A DNA stretch of 64,000 bases from Serpula lacrymans var. lacrymans S7.9 (GCF_000218685.1 NW_006763296.1:734715-798714); one strand, 5' to 3'. Shown: positions 36,335-47,847, counted from the stretch's first letter. Notes: generated by a model not told the origin, from the sequence alone. A program made the numbers and translations.

Positions 36335-39085
36335 TCATACAACAGTCTGCTGAGCTCCGGAATATTCGTACTTGATGACATCTGCAAGTTTCTCTGCAGC
36401 AGCAATACACGCGCCCGCCTAATTAAAGTCGATGCAGTCATCATAAGCTATCTTTAACCTTGCTGCAATTTCCAACAACACTTACCGTGTGACCAGACAC
36501 CAACTTCGGGAAGATGGAGGCATCACAGACCCTCAAATTATTGATGCCATATACTCGAAGCTGAGAATCAACCACACCTCCTCGGTCATAAGGAGCCATG
36601 CGGCAGCTGCCTACGGGGTGATAAATGGTCTCGACGCGCTCTCTCACAAGCTCCCGAAGCTCGTCATCGGAGACGTTCATGAGGTGATGGTCAAACTTCG
36701 GGTTTTTGCTATCCGTGTCCACAATAGATGCAAGTGGTGCGGTATGGCAGATCTTTAAGCCAGCGCGGATACCCCGCATGAGAGCGTTGACGTCATGCTC
36801 AGTTTCCAAATAGCTAATAAATAGACGAAGTGAGTTGGGCGAAGAGAGTAAATATAGGTGCAAAGCCCCTTACTTCGGATCAATGAGAGGATCCTCCCAG
36901 GGGTTCGAAGACTTTAGTCTGAGAGTGCCAACACTTGTCGGTCTTAACAAACATACGTTAACAGAGTCTTTATTAAAAGAGTGTCCGGAAAGACTCACCT
37001 GAGCAGAGCGACCAAGACAGAGAAAGCGTGGAGGTGTGGCTCAAAAACTTCGTTATGGTTGACGGAAGCCACTGGGGTGAATACCAATTCAATGTCAGGG
37101 CTGTCAGGTCCCGAGTTGCTGTCCTCAATGTTTTTGGGGTATTCATTGGGCGGGAATAACACAGGGTCATCTGTGCGGAAGAACGCGACGGCCTCACCGA
37201 TCTGATATCATCATAAACGCATCATTTTAAGCAATCGGCAAACACGGGAGGCTCTGGTCTTACATTGGTTGACAGAGGCCCCTTTCCGGTGATCTGGTAC
37301 TGTACAAAGTGAGCCAAAAACCGGGAAATGCTGAGTGGATTATGCAATCCGAGGAAATTCAGGCTGATGCCGGCCTTCTCTTGCAACCGGAAATTGAATA
37401 CAGGGTGATCGAGGAGGTTGTTGCCTATATTTGGATGGTCACACACTAAAGGCACATGGATGTCTTTGAGATGGTCGGCAGGTCCCACTCCAGACAACAT
37501 TAAAATCTTTTGGCAGGACATGAGAAATATACGTTATGATTAGAATAAGAAAACAACTCTACCTGGGGCGTGTGGACAGCTCCACCACTACATAAAAGGA
37601 GGGTGTTACTACTAAGTCAGACACTCAGTGGATATACTTACGATACGATAACTTCTTTGCGCGCGCGACAGTGAAAACGTGGTCCATTGTCGAACCTGGA
37701 TTTTGCAAACTCGACACCCACAGCCCGAAGTTGGCCTTCGACTCTCTCGAACAAGATCTTGGTGACGCGAGCATGTGTGACCACCTTCAGGTTGGGTCTC
37801 TCGAGTACCTTGTCCGTGAGGTAAGCAGACTCCATGGAGACCCGCTCACCGCGGCTGTTAACATATGTCACTTGATTCGAGTATTTAGAGACACAGAGCG
37901 AAAAAATAGGATGGTTAACGTACTAATCTTTTATCATCCATAGATTGGGTTAGCCGTGTGCTTGCTACTGAGCAGAAATAGGACATTACTTTGTTGGTTC
38001 CTTTCGTGCCAGCAGTAGTTGTAAAATCCGGGCTGAAGGGTATACCAGCTTGAATGCTAGACTGAATGAATAGCTCGCTGCCTTTCCAGATGTGCGCGAA
38101 ATATCCAACTTGTACAGGTCCGTCAGTGCCACGTAAAGATGGATCGACATGGGGGAAACGCGGGTCCGGAGTATACTTCTCAAACTTTCTGAAGTAGCTG
38201 TGGTGCAATATGAGGGATGGTTAGCTTTAATGACAGCTGTATGCGTACCGACTAAAGTTCTCCCATGACCATGAATCGTCGCCCGTAATTTGCGACCATT
38301 CATTGAAATCTGAAGGGGAACCATACTGGGCCCTGTGTGCTACTAATCAGATATAGGTAGGAGTGATATAAACAGATCTAACATCTGTGCATTGATTGAA
38401 GAGCCTAAGGGTAACGTTATAAAAACCTTGAATGACAAAGAAAAAGGCCACTCACATCCACCCAGAAGTCTTGCTATAAAGGACCCCACGTGAGCATGTC
38501 TCAAAGAATGAACTGCCATTCATACCTCGTGGCCAGAATTTCTTTTTGTTGCCAGCATGTACCTGGGGCTCAGTGTAGAGGTTATAGTCTACTCCGCTAC
38601 GGAGTAGCCTACCATAGCCAGATGGAGTCCGGCTTTCGACAAGTGCCTTGCCACTAAACAGAAAAGTCAGGTTGCTGGTTTCGCAGCGTACAAAAGCAAG
38701 GGACCGCACCTTCCACCAGCTTCTATGAGTAGAACGCGTATGGATGGATCCTCCGTCAAGCGCGAAGCCAGGACACATCCTGAAGTACCTGATGTCGAGA
38801 CGTTCAATGATTTTAGTGTGGATGTATATTGCTTGCACGCGCACCTCCCCCGACAATGATGACATCGTATTCATCGAACTCGAGGCCATGGGGATCGACC
38901 TTACGGGCTACTTTTCTGAAGTCTCTGATGAGCTTTGGCTCCTTTGCGAGCAAACGCCGGAGAATAACGATCAAAGCTGCGAGGCCCGCAGCACGAGCCA
39001 AAACGCGTCCACGAGAGTGTGGACCCTGCACCTGGAGTAACTTGAGCATTCCCAAGATCTTTGTGAATGCCAGGTTGAGCGACAT
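36335..39085 (-). CDS. GMC family FAD-dependent oxidoreductase
   Basis: Fifteen exons sum to 654 residues in one frame. The FAD-binding site is VIIVGGGTSGCVLASRL (about 74-90), completed across intron 1, followed by LLIEAGG. Further marks are KLLGGCSS-like RLLGGCSSINA, GTNKIMTYVNSRGERV, SGGAVHTPQILMLSGVGP and the C-terminal catalytic region HPVGSCRM with a His in SGHTAGACIAAAEKL. The first 50 or so residues hold a hydrophobic stretch (AAGLAALIVILRRLL) that may be a membrane anchor rather than a secretion signal. Four exons are tiny: 38456-38473 (18 nt), 38383-38404 (22 nt), 37924-37927 (4 nt) and 37563-37587 (25 nt). The family oxidises alcohols, sugars or choline; the substrate is not predictable. 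Confidence 0.93.
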
Positions 39086-39556
39086 TATTTCTTGATGTCG
39101 TGGTTGCTGTCAGAGATGTGGACCGGGTAATGAATGTGAACATGTGAAAGTTGCGGTATCAGCCAGATTGCATCCGATATTGACTGGTTACTATACTGTG
39201 AAAATGGTAAGAGCATACAGAGGACATGGTGGGGAATGGCGATGAGGATAAGAGATATATAATGTAGTATAATGTCTTTCAGTGGGTGTACACTGCATAA
39301 TCATGCGGCACTGCCACACATAGAGGATTTGTGGCTGTGCTATTCTGGAGAGGCCTTGCGGCGCGCGTCATGAACGGGTCTTGTCCTCGACCAGAACGTA
39401 TATTCCCTACAGCGCTCTAATACTGCTACCCGTTCATCCCCATCGTGGCCCGTGCTGGCCTCCCGTCGACGCAAATATCCCTTTGGGATTCTGTCAAGAG
39501 AATCTCCACGACCTTCATTATCTATTCCTAGCGACAAACCCCCATCAGCCCCCTCC
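39086..39556. promoter_or_regulatory. Divergent promoter region of GMC and RhoGAP genes
   Basis: 471 bp between divergent ATGs. The frame of the RhoGAP gene stays open upstream of 39557 (to about 39452) without an ATG, so part of this is likely 5' UTR. Confidence 0.4.
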
Positions 39557-41302
39557 ATGCCATCCGACAGCCCACCCCCCACAAAAGCAAGTCTCCTCAA
39601 GTGGTGGTCTCAGTTTACTTCAGCTCAGAAGTTCAAGAAGGACACAGACCCTGCCAAAGGTGTGTGCTTCGTGCTCTATTCATGTCCTGCTGAGACGCCC
39701 CCAAGTCGCGTGCTAACTTGCCAATTTCCAATCAGCGGGACAAGAAGAACACCCCGTGTTTGGTAAACCACTCAGAGAAAGCTTGAAATACGCGAGCGTT
39801 CAGATATCAACCGCGAACGCTAATGGTGAACTGTATGTGTGGGGTTATATCCCCGTCGTCGTCGCTAAGTGGTATGTGGAGTGGGTCTCGTAAAATCACG
39901 ATACGTGGATGTTTACGTTGCCCTTTTTCCAGTGGCCTGTACCTGAAAGAGAATGGTTTGTATGCTGGGCTACTTTACGAACGTGTTGCTCATCCTTCTT
40001 GCAAACATCCCAGCTACCGAAATAGAAGGAACATTCCGTGTCAATGGATCTACAAAACGTATGCGAGATCTGCAAGCAGCTTTCGAGGCGCCACCCAGAG
40101 TATGTTTGCATATTTTTGCCGTTCTCTATATGTTAGTGACATCGCTGAACAGTATGGAAAATCAATGGACTGGAAGAATGAACAATATACAACTCATGAT
40201 GTCGCCAGCGTCTTTCGAAGATATCTGACGCAAATGCCCGTCAGTACGCTAGTTATTCTTCGATCTCATCGAACCAACATCTGTTCTTAGGAGCCTGTAA
40301 TTCCACACGGCATGTATCATGACGTAAGTCTTTCCCGTACATCATACTTGCAATACGATTGAGCCACTGCGTACAGTTCCGCGATGCTTTATGTCAGCGC
40401 AAATGCCTTCATCATATTGTTCATTCCTGACAATTGTATACAGCGAAGAAGTCTTCTAATCAAGATGAAGTTATTTCAACGTACAAACGGCTAATACAAA
40501 GCATGCCGCGTGCCAATCAGTATCTTTTGTTGTATGTCCTTGATCTGTTATCGGTCTTCGCCCGAAAATCAGACAAGAACCTCATGACTGCTACGAGTAA
40601 GTAACTATGATCTAAGTCTTAGATTGCTTGCTCACACGTTATAGATCTGGCGGTCATTTTTCGACCTGGACTTATATCTCATCCTAATCACGAGTTATCG
40701 CCAAAGGAGCACCAGCTAAGCCAGGAGGTTCTGGAATTCTTGATTGCGCAACAGGACTGGTTTTTGCTCGATATCCCCCCGCCTCCAAAGTCAGAAGCGA
40801 GTTCTTGGAAAACTCCACGTTCGCGTGCACCGACAGAGGAGGAATCGGAACTCATGGTAGTTCCAAGTTCTGACGACGAACATTCTCAAGTCGGGGGAGA
40901 GTGGAAGCTTGTAGGAAGAGAAAAAAAAAGGATCACTCGACGACGAACTACGCTGGAGCACCATGGTGAGTCTTTTATATATCATGAACTCGATGAGACT
41001 AATCTAATACACCAACAACAGATTCCACTGATAGGGTGGAGCCACCTCCGGATGCTCCCGACCTATCTCCTGTTGCGGAAGCACCCTCCAGGCCAGAAAG
41101 CCTGTCATTCAGTGGCGCTGTTTCTGTCACTCGAAGTCGGACGATGCCATCCAACAGAGTTTCGAGGGAACACAGCGGAACAAATACCGATGAAGAAAGA
41201 CGTCGGGCAAGGGTCCTCAGGAAACAGAAGAGAACATCAGCGCAAGGCAAGCGAGGAGGTGCAGAGACCCCTACACCAGTCGGCAGCCATGCCGTTGGGT
41301 AA
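39557..41302 (+). CDS. RhoGAP domain protein
   Basis: Ten exons sum to 412 residues. After a short basic N-terminus (KWWSQFTSAQKFKKD) the RhoGAP domain runs from VFGKPLRESLKYASVQIS. The arginine finger lies in EIEGTFRVNGSTKRM, then HDVASVFRRYLTQMPEPVIP, QYLLLYVLDLLSVFA and ATNLAVIFRPGLISHP. This order is diagnostic for GTPase activation of Rho/Cdc42-type proteins, which control polarity and actin. The C-terminal third is charged and disordered. Exons 3 (39933-39955, 23 nt) and 7 (40377-40392, 16 nt) are very short. The start is the first ATG in the open frame. Confidence 0.93.
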
Positions 41303-41788
41303 GCTGGACAGTTGACCTTTTATAATATTATACCTCGGGTTCTATGTAACCTTTCACCACGGGATCCAATTTCGATTTACTCACTCTTTCATGGTATTGC
41401 AGCTAAAGCTCAGACGCTGATCTCATAGTGGTCTGCTTGCGTGTTAATTTTTTATGTATATGATTTAGGTGAAGGACTCGTCTTGAGTAACATGTAGGCT
41501 ACTACTGTATGGCTATAATCACTGCTGATAAGTGCGGCTTGCTGTCGTGCCGTGCGCCTGATGAACAGTTCCAACAGAATATTAATATAAGGTTGCAAAG
41601 TACTAATAATAATGAGTACTTGCTATAGTTAGGTTGCACCCCAGACAAGAATAACCCAGGTGGCTAATTGAGCCCTCGTTATGTCCCACACCTGGCGATC
41701 CTATTCACGGCACTAACGTCGCATCCAATCCGCAGTCCCTCTTATAATACACCTCCTCAAACTCGGTTCAGTCTAAAAAGTCACTGCA
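41303..41788. other. Intergenic region with TATA-like element
   Basis: 486 bp between two plus-strand genes. TTATAATA at 41742-41749, about 40 bp before the GH17 ATG, is a plausible TATA box. Nothing else was recognised. Confidence 0.45.
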
Positions 41789-44077
41789 ATGGCATACTCG
41801 AACACAGGAGGTCCATATAACATGCAGCCGGTATCGACGCCATACCGTGACATTCCAAACGCGGGATCAAACCCAGATTTGCAGGATTATTACGACGAAT
41901 CTGGTATACCCGTAAGAATTTACTCTATGTTCTATTATAAATAGTCACTCACTAGTACCCATTTTTCACCCACTCCACCACTCCAATCCTCGTTTATAAC
42001 ACCCTCATCTGCTGCGCAGCCTCCCCATCGCCTGTCAGGCATCCACGCTCATTCTCCATTCGATTCCACAAACGACGTTTCTCAGACCGCTGGACAAACC
42101 GCACCTGTTTCGGCACCATTCCTACAAGCAAACCAAGCTAACTATTCCGCCATGCCAACCGCTGCCGCCAGAAGCTACGAAAACCTGGATGCCCCACCAA
42201 ATAACCAGTGGCTAGAGAAACAACCACAGTCGCAGGGCAGCCGACGGGCGAAATGGATTGTGAGTGTGGTTACCATGGCCATTGCTGAGGGTGTAGGTTG
42301 ACTGTGTCGTAGGTCGCCGGTTCTCTTATCGGCCTCGCTGCTCTTATTGCCATCGGTGTCGCTCTTGGCGTCACGCTTTCAAAAAAACACTCTTCCAACA
42401 GCTCCGCCCCCAGTGGCACCAACCCCAACACTCCCAATAACTTCCCGAAGAATAATGCACTGATACAGTCATTCTACGGTCTCGCGTACACTCCGTTGGG
42501 GTCACAGCTACCCGACTGTGGTAATTCTATAGGTAGGAGTAGACTTTATAGCAATAGATTACCGCTAAATCCAACTTTTCTAGACGAGGTTATTGAAGAT
42601 ATCCAGGTGTGTTGCCTAATAACACATAATTCACCTTTTGTTTAACGTAGATGTCTTTTTGTTGTAGCTCATGTCACAACTCACTACAGTATGTTTCGTT
42701 GTCTTCGTATTAAACTTCACAACCTCAATGTGTCCCTTACCAGAGAATTCGTCTGTACGGCGCTGACTGCAACCAGTCATCACTTGTGGCAAGTCACAAC
42801 GTTCCAATTCTCTTCACTCCAAATTAAAATGTTCTTTGCTAAAGCTTTCGGCCATTCAACAAACTCAAGTAAACATGAGTGTATACCTTGGTAATTACCC
42901 CTCAGCCACTGACAACGGCACGGCATACGAAAGGCAGCGTGGCGAGATTCAGGTTGCCCTCCAGAACTATGGTGCCAACAATGTTGCTGGTGTCACAGTT
43001 GGTAACGAGTTTGTCCTTGAGTAAGTCCTTACTTTTTTTTTTTGGGTCGAGGGTGTGATATTTACTATTTACTAGTTATGTCACCGGTCAAGGCCAAAGT
43101 GACCCCAACGGACCTGCTGGAGATGAAGGTAAAATTGACCTTTGCCTTTGCCCTCCAATGATGAATGCTAATACATTGCATAGCCGCTGCTATGCTTATC
43201 CCTTGGATCAACGATACCCGATCGATGCTCGCAGATTTGAACCTGGGCAAGACCATTCCCGTTGGCAACTCAGACGCCGGCAGTTACTTCAATACCAAAG
43301 TCCTTGAAGCTGTTGACTATGGAGTGCGTGTCTGCCCCAGGGCATGGGGCAAATCAACTAATTGCGGCGATTATTAGATGTCTAATGTACACCCCTGGTT
43401 TGCTAACCAATCTATCCAAGATGCTGCCGGATGGACGGCCGACTTTTTCAATACCACAAATGTGCAACCCGCTGCACTACTTGCCAATGACCCGAAGATG
43501 TACATCGCCGAAACCGGTTGGCCAACGGTCAGTGTACTGCCGTATGTGTGGGGTGGCTCGTCTGATAATCATTCATTTTATTCATAGGACACTTCAGAAT
43601 TGAACGCTAACCCGAACGATGGTCCTTCGATTGCTTCAGCGGGAAATCTTCAGGTGCGTCTATACTGTACCGCATTATCCGTTTTCTCATACCCTGCTTT
43701 AGATCTTCTTGAATACTTTTGTGTGCGCAGGTAATTATTTATGAGATTTTTTTGGCATACATTTGGTAACCATTTATTGCGTTGTCTGTTTCAGCTAACG
43801 CGAACAGTACTGGCTACTTCTTTTTCGAAGTGAGGCAGTTCCACTTCTACTGCCATTGATTGTTACTCATCTGTCATCTTTTTTGCAGTTTTCTGATGAG
43901 CCCTGGAAGGTAAGTGGGAACACAGGTATAATTAAAAGGCGTAGCTAATGCATGTTCTCACAGGCCACAGAGTACGGCGGCGTGGAGGTAAACCATCCCG
44001 TACTTTGCTCTGTTCTTACAAACTTAACTTACCAATACTGTTGACAGGGTTACTGGGGTCTGTTCAATTCGAAGTAA
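41789..44077 (+). CDS. Membrane-anchored GH17 glucan 1,3-beta-glucosidase
   Basis: Sixteen exons sum to 463 residues. A cytoplasmic Pro/Asn-rich N-terminus of about 120 residues precedes one membrane helix (about 122-145, IVAGSLIGLAALIAIGVALGVTL), giving a type II topology without a cleaved signal. The GH17 barrel shows SFYGLAYTPLGSQLPDCG, RIRLYGADCNQ, the acid/base Glu in VTVGNEFVL and the nucleophile Glu in YIAETGWPT, then FFFEFSDEPWK and GVEGYWGLF. The family remodels or hydrolyses cell-wall beta-1,3-glucan. Exons of 21-24 nt occur (42584-42606, 42668-42688, 43889-43909, 43964-43987). Both catalytic residues are intact. Confidence 0.94.
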
Positions 44078-44519
44078 TTGTTATTTCCGCGTTCTAAATC
44101 CGCACCTCGAGACTGATTGATACTCCACTCCAACACAGCAAAACTCTCAAACCGATAAACATCCCAAACTGCAACACTACTTCTACCTAAGTGGAAACGC
44201 ATGGAACAAAATCTGGTTTCTACTATATCCCAAGCTGCTTTCGACACTTTCTTGCCTCTCGTTCTCTGTCAGTTTGAATATCTTGCGGACCATTTCAACT
44301 CTACATATACATTTGCCTCGTACGTTGAGTAGTAGATAGCGGCTTTCTCGGTTGTGTTGTGATATGAGAATGGAGGTGTGTTTCGGACTATGGACTTGTG
44401 TTAATTATACAATGTGGATTGAATGCATTTCGTGCTTGGGGAGGAGTACACACACTAAGTACTAATAGTGTACCACCAATTGGCATATTATAGAGATCAC
44501 AAACGCCAGTACGTTCATG
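44078..44519. other. Intergenic region before tRNA-Gly
   Basis: 442 bp between the GH17 stop and the tRNA gene. It contains no recognisable gene. Confidence 0.5.
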
Positions 44520-44598
44520 GCATTGATGGTGTAGCGGTAACATGCGGTCTTCCCATTCCAAGGTGGCCGCGCTCCGGGTTCGACTCCCGGTCAATGCA
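44520..44598 (+). tRNA. tRNA-Gly (anticodon CCC) with 8-nt intron
   Basis: The acceptor stem GCATTGA pairs perfectly with TCAATGC, with A as discriminator. The D arm is GTGT..ACAT with loop AGCGGTAA. The anticodon stem CGGTC pairs with GGCCG. The T arm is CCGGG-TTCGACT-CCCGG. Fifteen bases lie between the two halves of the anticodon stem, 8 more than a normal loop. Placing the intron after position 37 gives TTCCCA..T and anticodon CCC. A T-rich run follows at 44599-44609 and serves as the Pol III terminator. Internal A and B boxes are present in normal places. Confidence 0.9.
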
Positions 44599-44757
44599 TT
44601 TTATTTTTCCAAATATTCATGTATTCGAGCGACAATACTGCGAGTCATAGTAGGTTTCCTCTATCTATTAGTGTCGCTAGAATAAAGTGTGGTATTTTGC
44701 GAGATGTTTTCTAATCCAAGCATCCTGATCAGCACGAGGACGGAACACAATGAACAT

Positions 44758-45330
44758 CTATACGTACTTGTGTCCTCTGTCAGCTTCTCTTTGAACAATA
44801 AGCCGCATCCACGAGGGGCAGATGCCTTTGACAGTCTCCGTAACCTTGGTCTTTTTCTTGCCATCCTCCTCAAACTCCTCAAGCTCTCTCAGTTTCCAGA
44901 CCATAATGCCTTGATCCGTGACACTTTCATACAGCGCCGCCTTGTCATGTTCATCCCAAGTTTGACACCCCACCAGCTCTACCTTCGTTTTGATAGCCCC
45001 AAAGAGAAGACTGATCGTCTCTTGTAGCCGGAAGAACTGCCGTGGCTTGCCCTCCGTCCCTGGTTCGACCGGGTCGACGGTGCGTACGCGCGACTGAGCT
45101 AGGGGAGTCGAATCTGCAGCGGAGACGCCATCGCGGTGAAACAGCTCGAAATCTGTACAATCGTCTCCCAGCCTTGTCAGTCGTTCGAAATGGTGCCCCC
45201 CATGGGCTATGATAGGGAACGCCACGGAAATGGGGTGGTCGAGCACGACGGAGTTCTGGCAGGTGAAGTTGAAGTCGCTGGGGTAGGGTGTACGCAGTGA
45301 TTTGGCGTCTGTCTCTGAGATGCCGGTCAT
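44758..45330 (-). CDS. Hypothetical protein, possibly SRPBCC-fold
   Basis: An uninterrupted frame of 190 residues from ATG 45330. The N-terminal part has NSVVLDHPISVAFPIIAHGGHHFERLTRL and the rest alternates beta-like segments with WMRLIVQREADRGHK near the end. This resembles small fungal START/SRPBCC-like proteins, but I recognise no specific family. The end is uncertain: a GT donor right after the HK codons (AA|GTACG) could splice to an acceptor about 43 bp on, adding MLGLENISQ and moving the stop to 44661. Confidence 0.65.
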   Translation of the reverse strand: MTGISETDAKSLRTPYPSDFNFTCQNSVVLDHPISVAFPIIAHGGHHFERLTRLGDDCTDFELFHRDGVSAADSTPLAQSRVRTVDPVEPGTEGKPRQFFRLQETISLLFGAIKTKVELVGCQTWDEHDKAALYESVTDQGIMVWKLRELEEFEEDGKKKTKVTETVKGICPSWMRLIVQREADRGHKYV

Positions 45331-45710
45331 GGCGAAGGGGTGTTATGGGGAAATGACCAGGTTTTCTGGTTGTGAGAGTGGTTAACAGATGGCCGCATCG
45401 TGATGTTGATAGACTTGAGGTTATATACAGCAAATAGTTCTTTATTAGAGTACAGACAGGATGGCTCATCGGCCTTCTCGGGCATGCGTCCACTCTGGTA
45501 TACTCCAGTTGCGTCAATGTCGTCATAAGGTCAAGACACTCCTGCCAGACTATTTTATGATTGTAGCACATTAGCAAGTGGAATCATTGAATTTACGCAA
45601 ATAGGTCATATCCAAGGTATTGAGCCACTTGGCGTCCCTTATCTGAGAGAAACATATGTGTGCTGAGTGGATGTGGATATGGAATGAACGGTGCTATGGC
45701 AGTCTGTACA
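45331..45710. other. Intergenic region
   Basis: 380 bp between two minus-strand genes. An alternative-frame ORF covering 44951-45577 is a shadow of the neighbouring gene. No feature was recognised. Confidence 0.4.
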
Positions 45711-46563
45711 TCACAAGAAAACCCCTGTGCTCTTGACAATCCCAGCCCAGCTTTTGAAAACATACGACCCAAATATCTGTGCTTCAGTCAGTGACGTCTC
45801 GGCTGCTGAGGAAGTCTCGATGAGCGAGCTCAGAAATTGATACGTCGTTGAAGGTGACGTGAGTTGGTGTAGTTCTATCAAGGACATTTAGCATATGCAT
45901 CCGATTCTCGCATTCCAGCAGAGTGTTTACCTGAGGCTAGATAGATGGCAGCTATTGATGCTCTACGAGTATGCCATGACTTCTGCATTGCTCTTTAGGA
46001 TTGCATTACATTCATTGTAACATAGAGACTAACCTCTGTTGGATAAGCAATCCAGCATGCCTCATTTGCGACTTTAGCAGCATGCGTAATGGCAGGTTCG
46101 GGATCCAGTGGAAGAAAGGTCGATGATGATGCAAGGACAGCAAAAGCCTATGGTGCGAGACAACGGTATCGTAAAAATGTTCACAACCACTTGAAGGATA
46201 GAAAACTCACGTCTGGCAGGTAATTTAGGACCGGCTCATTGTGTTGCAGCCGTGCCCATAACACGTCTTTCACCACGGTTGATTGGGTGGCCTTCATTTG
46301 CTCTCTCGCGTCTTCCAACCAGGTATCAATCAATGACTTGCGCGCATTGTCGCCTTGTCCAAAAAGTGACGTTATAGCAGCATCAGGAAGCGGTTGGGCA
46401 TGAGGTGTTGGAAGAGAAAGGACAGAGCGGGATAAGGCTTCTCGGGTGAACCCATGTGTTTTCACGAGTGGAATGGCGAGCTGAAGCAAACGAGCACTTG
46501 AGATTGTTGAACGAAGTCATATGAGCTTGAGTGACATGAAAAATCGTACCTTGTGGTTGCCAT
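45711..46563 (-). CDS. COQ9: Ubiquinone biosynthesis protein Coq9
   Basis: Coq9 is a lipid-binding TetR-like protein of the mitochondrial CoQ synthome that assists Coq7. Five exons (46563-46550, 46496-46211, 46147-46034, 45982-45931, 45874-45711) give 209 residues. Motifs are LLQLAIPLVKTHGFTREALS, ITSLFGQGD, then VLNYLPDAFAVLAS, EACWIAYPTE and the C-terminal SYVFKSWAGIVKS. Exon 1 holds only 14 coding nt (MATTS), because an in-frame stop lies upstream; the protein therefore shows no long mitochondrial presequence, which is odd for Coq9. A further upstream exon with another start is possible. Confidence 0.86.
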
Positions 46564-46812
46564 TGGCGGTGCGCAGCGTTCAAGCTTTGAACGTTATGAT
46601 GGTGTTTGGAAGATTCAAACTTATTCAAGACGCGTCTACAGTTTTCCGAAGAGCACGTGGGCGAGTAGGCTCGGAGAAGGTCCAGAATCGCAGTCTCTGC
46701 ACCCCATACCACCATCGTTTGGCTACCTTTCTTGTTGTTCGTTTACTGTAAAAGGCTTGAATAGCCTTGCTCTGTCCTTTGTAAATCTATAGCTGTACTC
46801 TAACTCTACAAG
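46564..46812. promoter_or_regulatory. Shared promoter of COQ9 and HCR1
   Basis: 249 bp separate divergent start codons. The sequence contains a minus-strand open frame (46563-46715) that is not in phase with COQ9. Confidence 0.5.
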
Positions 46813-47847
46813 ATGTCTGACTGGGGTATTCCTTCTCTCTTTCTTTGTGATTCCGAGCAACTTATATCTTACCGAAATATCAGAGGGTTCCGAAAGCGAA
46901 ACAGCTGCGCCTGCAGCACCTCACATAGCCAAACTACCCGCAAAAAAGAAGTGGGAGGGCGAAGATGAAGAGGAAGATAGCCCTGTCGTAAGTAAATGTC
47001 GATCTAGCTTGATCGCGAATTATCATCTAACCCGTCCAACCTGCTACTAGAGTGACTGGGAACAGTCCTCAGACGAAGAAGAAGAAGAGAAACCCTCAAC
47101 TACCACCTCTGCCGCTCCCATCAAGAAGAAGGGCACTCTGAAAGCCAAAATCGCCGAGAAAGAGGCTGCCAAAGCTGCTAAAAAGGCGGCAGGAGATGAC
47201 TCTGATGAGTATGACTCTGATGAGGTTATCGACCCACGCGAAAAGGCGAAATTGGACAAAGAACGTGAAGTCAGAGCCGATCTCGAGAACGCTCGTGCAC
47301 TCTTGGGCGGTGCCGCTCTTGGAGGTAGGTGATCCATGCTTATCGTGGAAAGTTGTGGATGATCTGAGATGTTTGCTGTATTGTCCCCATTGAATCTCTA
47401 TTAGGCACTTCTTCCAAAGAGCTCGACTCACTAATCAGTGTCAACCCTCGGACTAAAGAAGACTTCCAGGAACTCTCAAGGGAAATCATTGAATTTATTA
47501 TCCAACGGCATCAGAACAAACCCTTGTACGCGTCTTTTGTCGAACATCATGTGCGCGAACTCGCTGCTCCCCTCAAGGATATTGAAGTACGGAAAGCAGC
47601 TAGTGGGCTTACTACACTTGCCAACGAGAAGCAGAAAGAGCAGAGGGAGAAGGCTAGCGGCAAGAAGAAGCCAAAGAGTACTATTAAGCCAGCACTAGGT
47701 TCTGCTAAGGTCACCGGCAAGTGCGTAACAATGCTGATGATGATGCTAAACGTGTTCAGGAGCTGACATGATTCTGACAGGCTTGACACTAGTGTGTATG
47801 ATGAAGCATTAGATGACTTTGGTACAAATGCAGATGACTTCATGTAG
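46813..47847 (+). CDS. HCR1: eIF3 subunit j (Hcr1)
   Basis: A loosely bound eIF3 subunit acting in start-codon selection, termination and 40S recycling. Five exons (46813-46825, 46884-46987, 47051-47324, 47405-47720, 47781-47847) give 257 residues. The N-terminus MSDWEGSESE is followed by KKWEGEDEEED and a second SDWE, then a Lys/Ala-rich coiled segment and DPREKAKLDKEREVRADLENA. The C-terminus has FQELSREIIEFIIQRHQNKPLY, SFVEHHVREL and the closing YDEALDDFGTNADDFM, typical of eIF3j. The first coding exon is 13 nt. Confidence 0.95.

Noticed and set aside
37861..37990. Simple intron retention or a single intron instead of the 4-nt exon in the GMC gene
   Set aside because: Every single-intron GT-AG joining tried gave a wrong phase or an immediate stop; only inclusion of ATTA keeps the family sequence.
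44951..45577. Minus-strand frame of 208 codons, Arg/Pro-rich
   Set aside because: It overlaps the SRPBCC-like gene in another frame, and its composition is typical of a shadow frame.
46383..46715. Alternative COQ9 start at 46715
   Set aside because: That frame does not splice into the conserved LLQLAIPLVKTHGF frame; the ATG at 46563 does.
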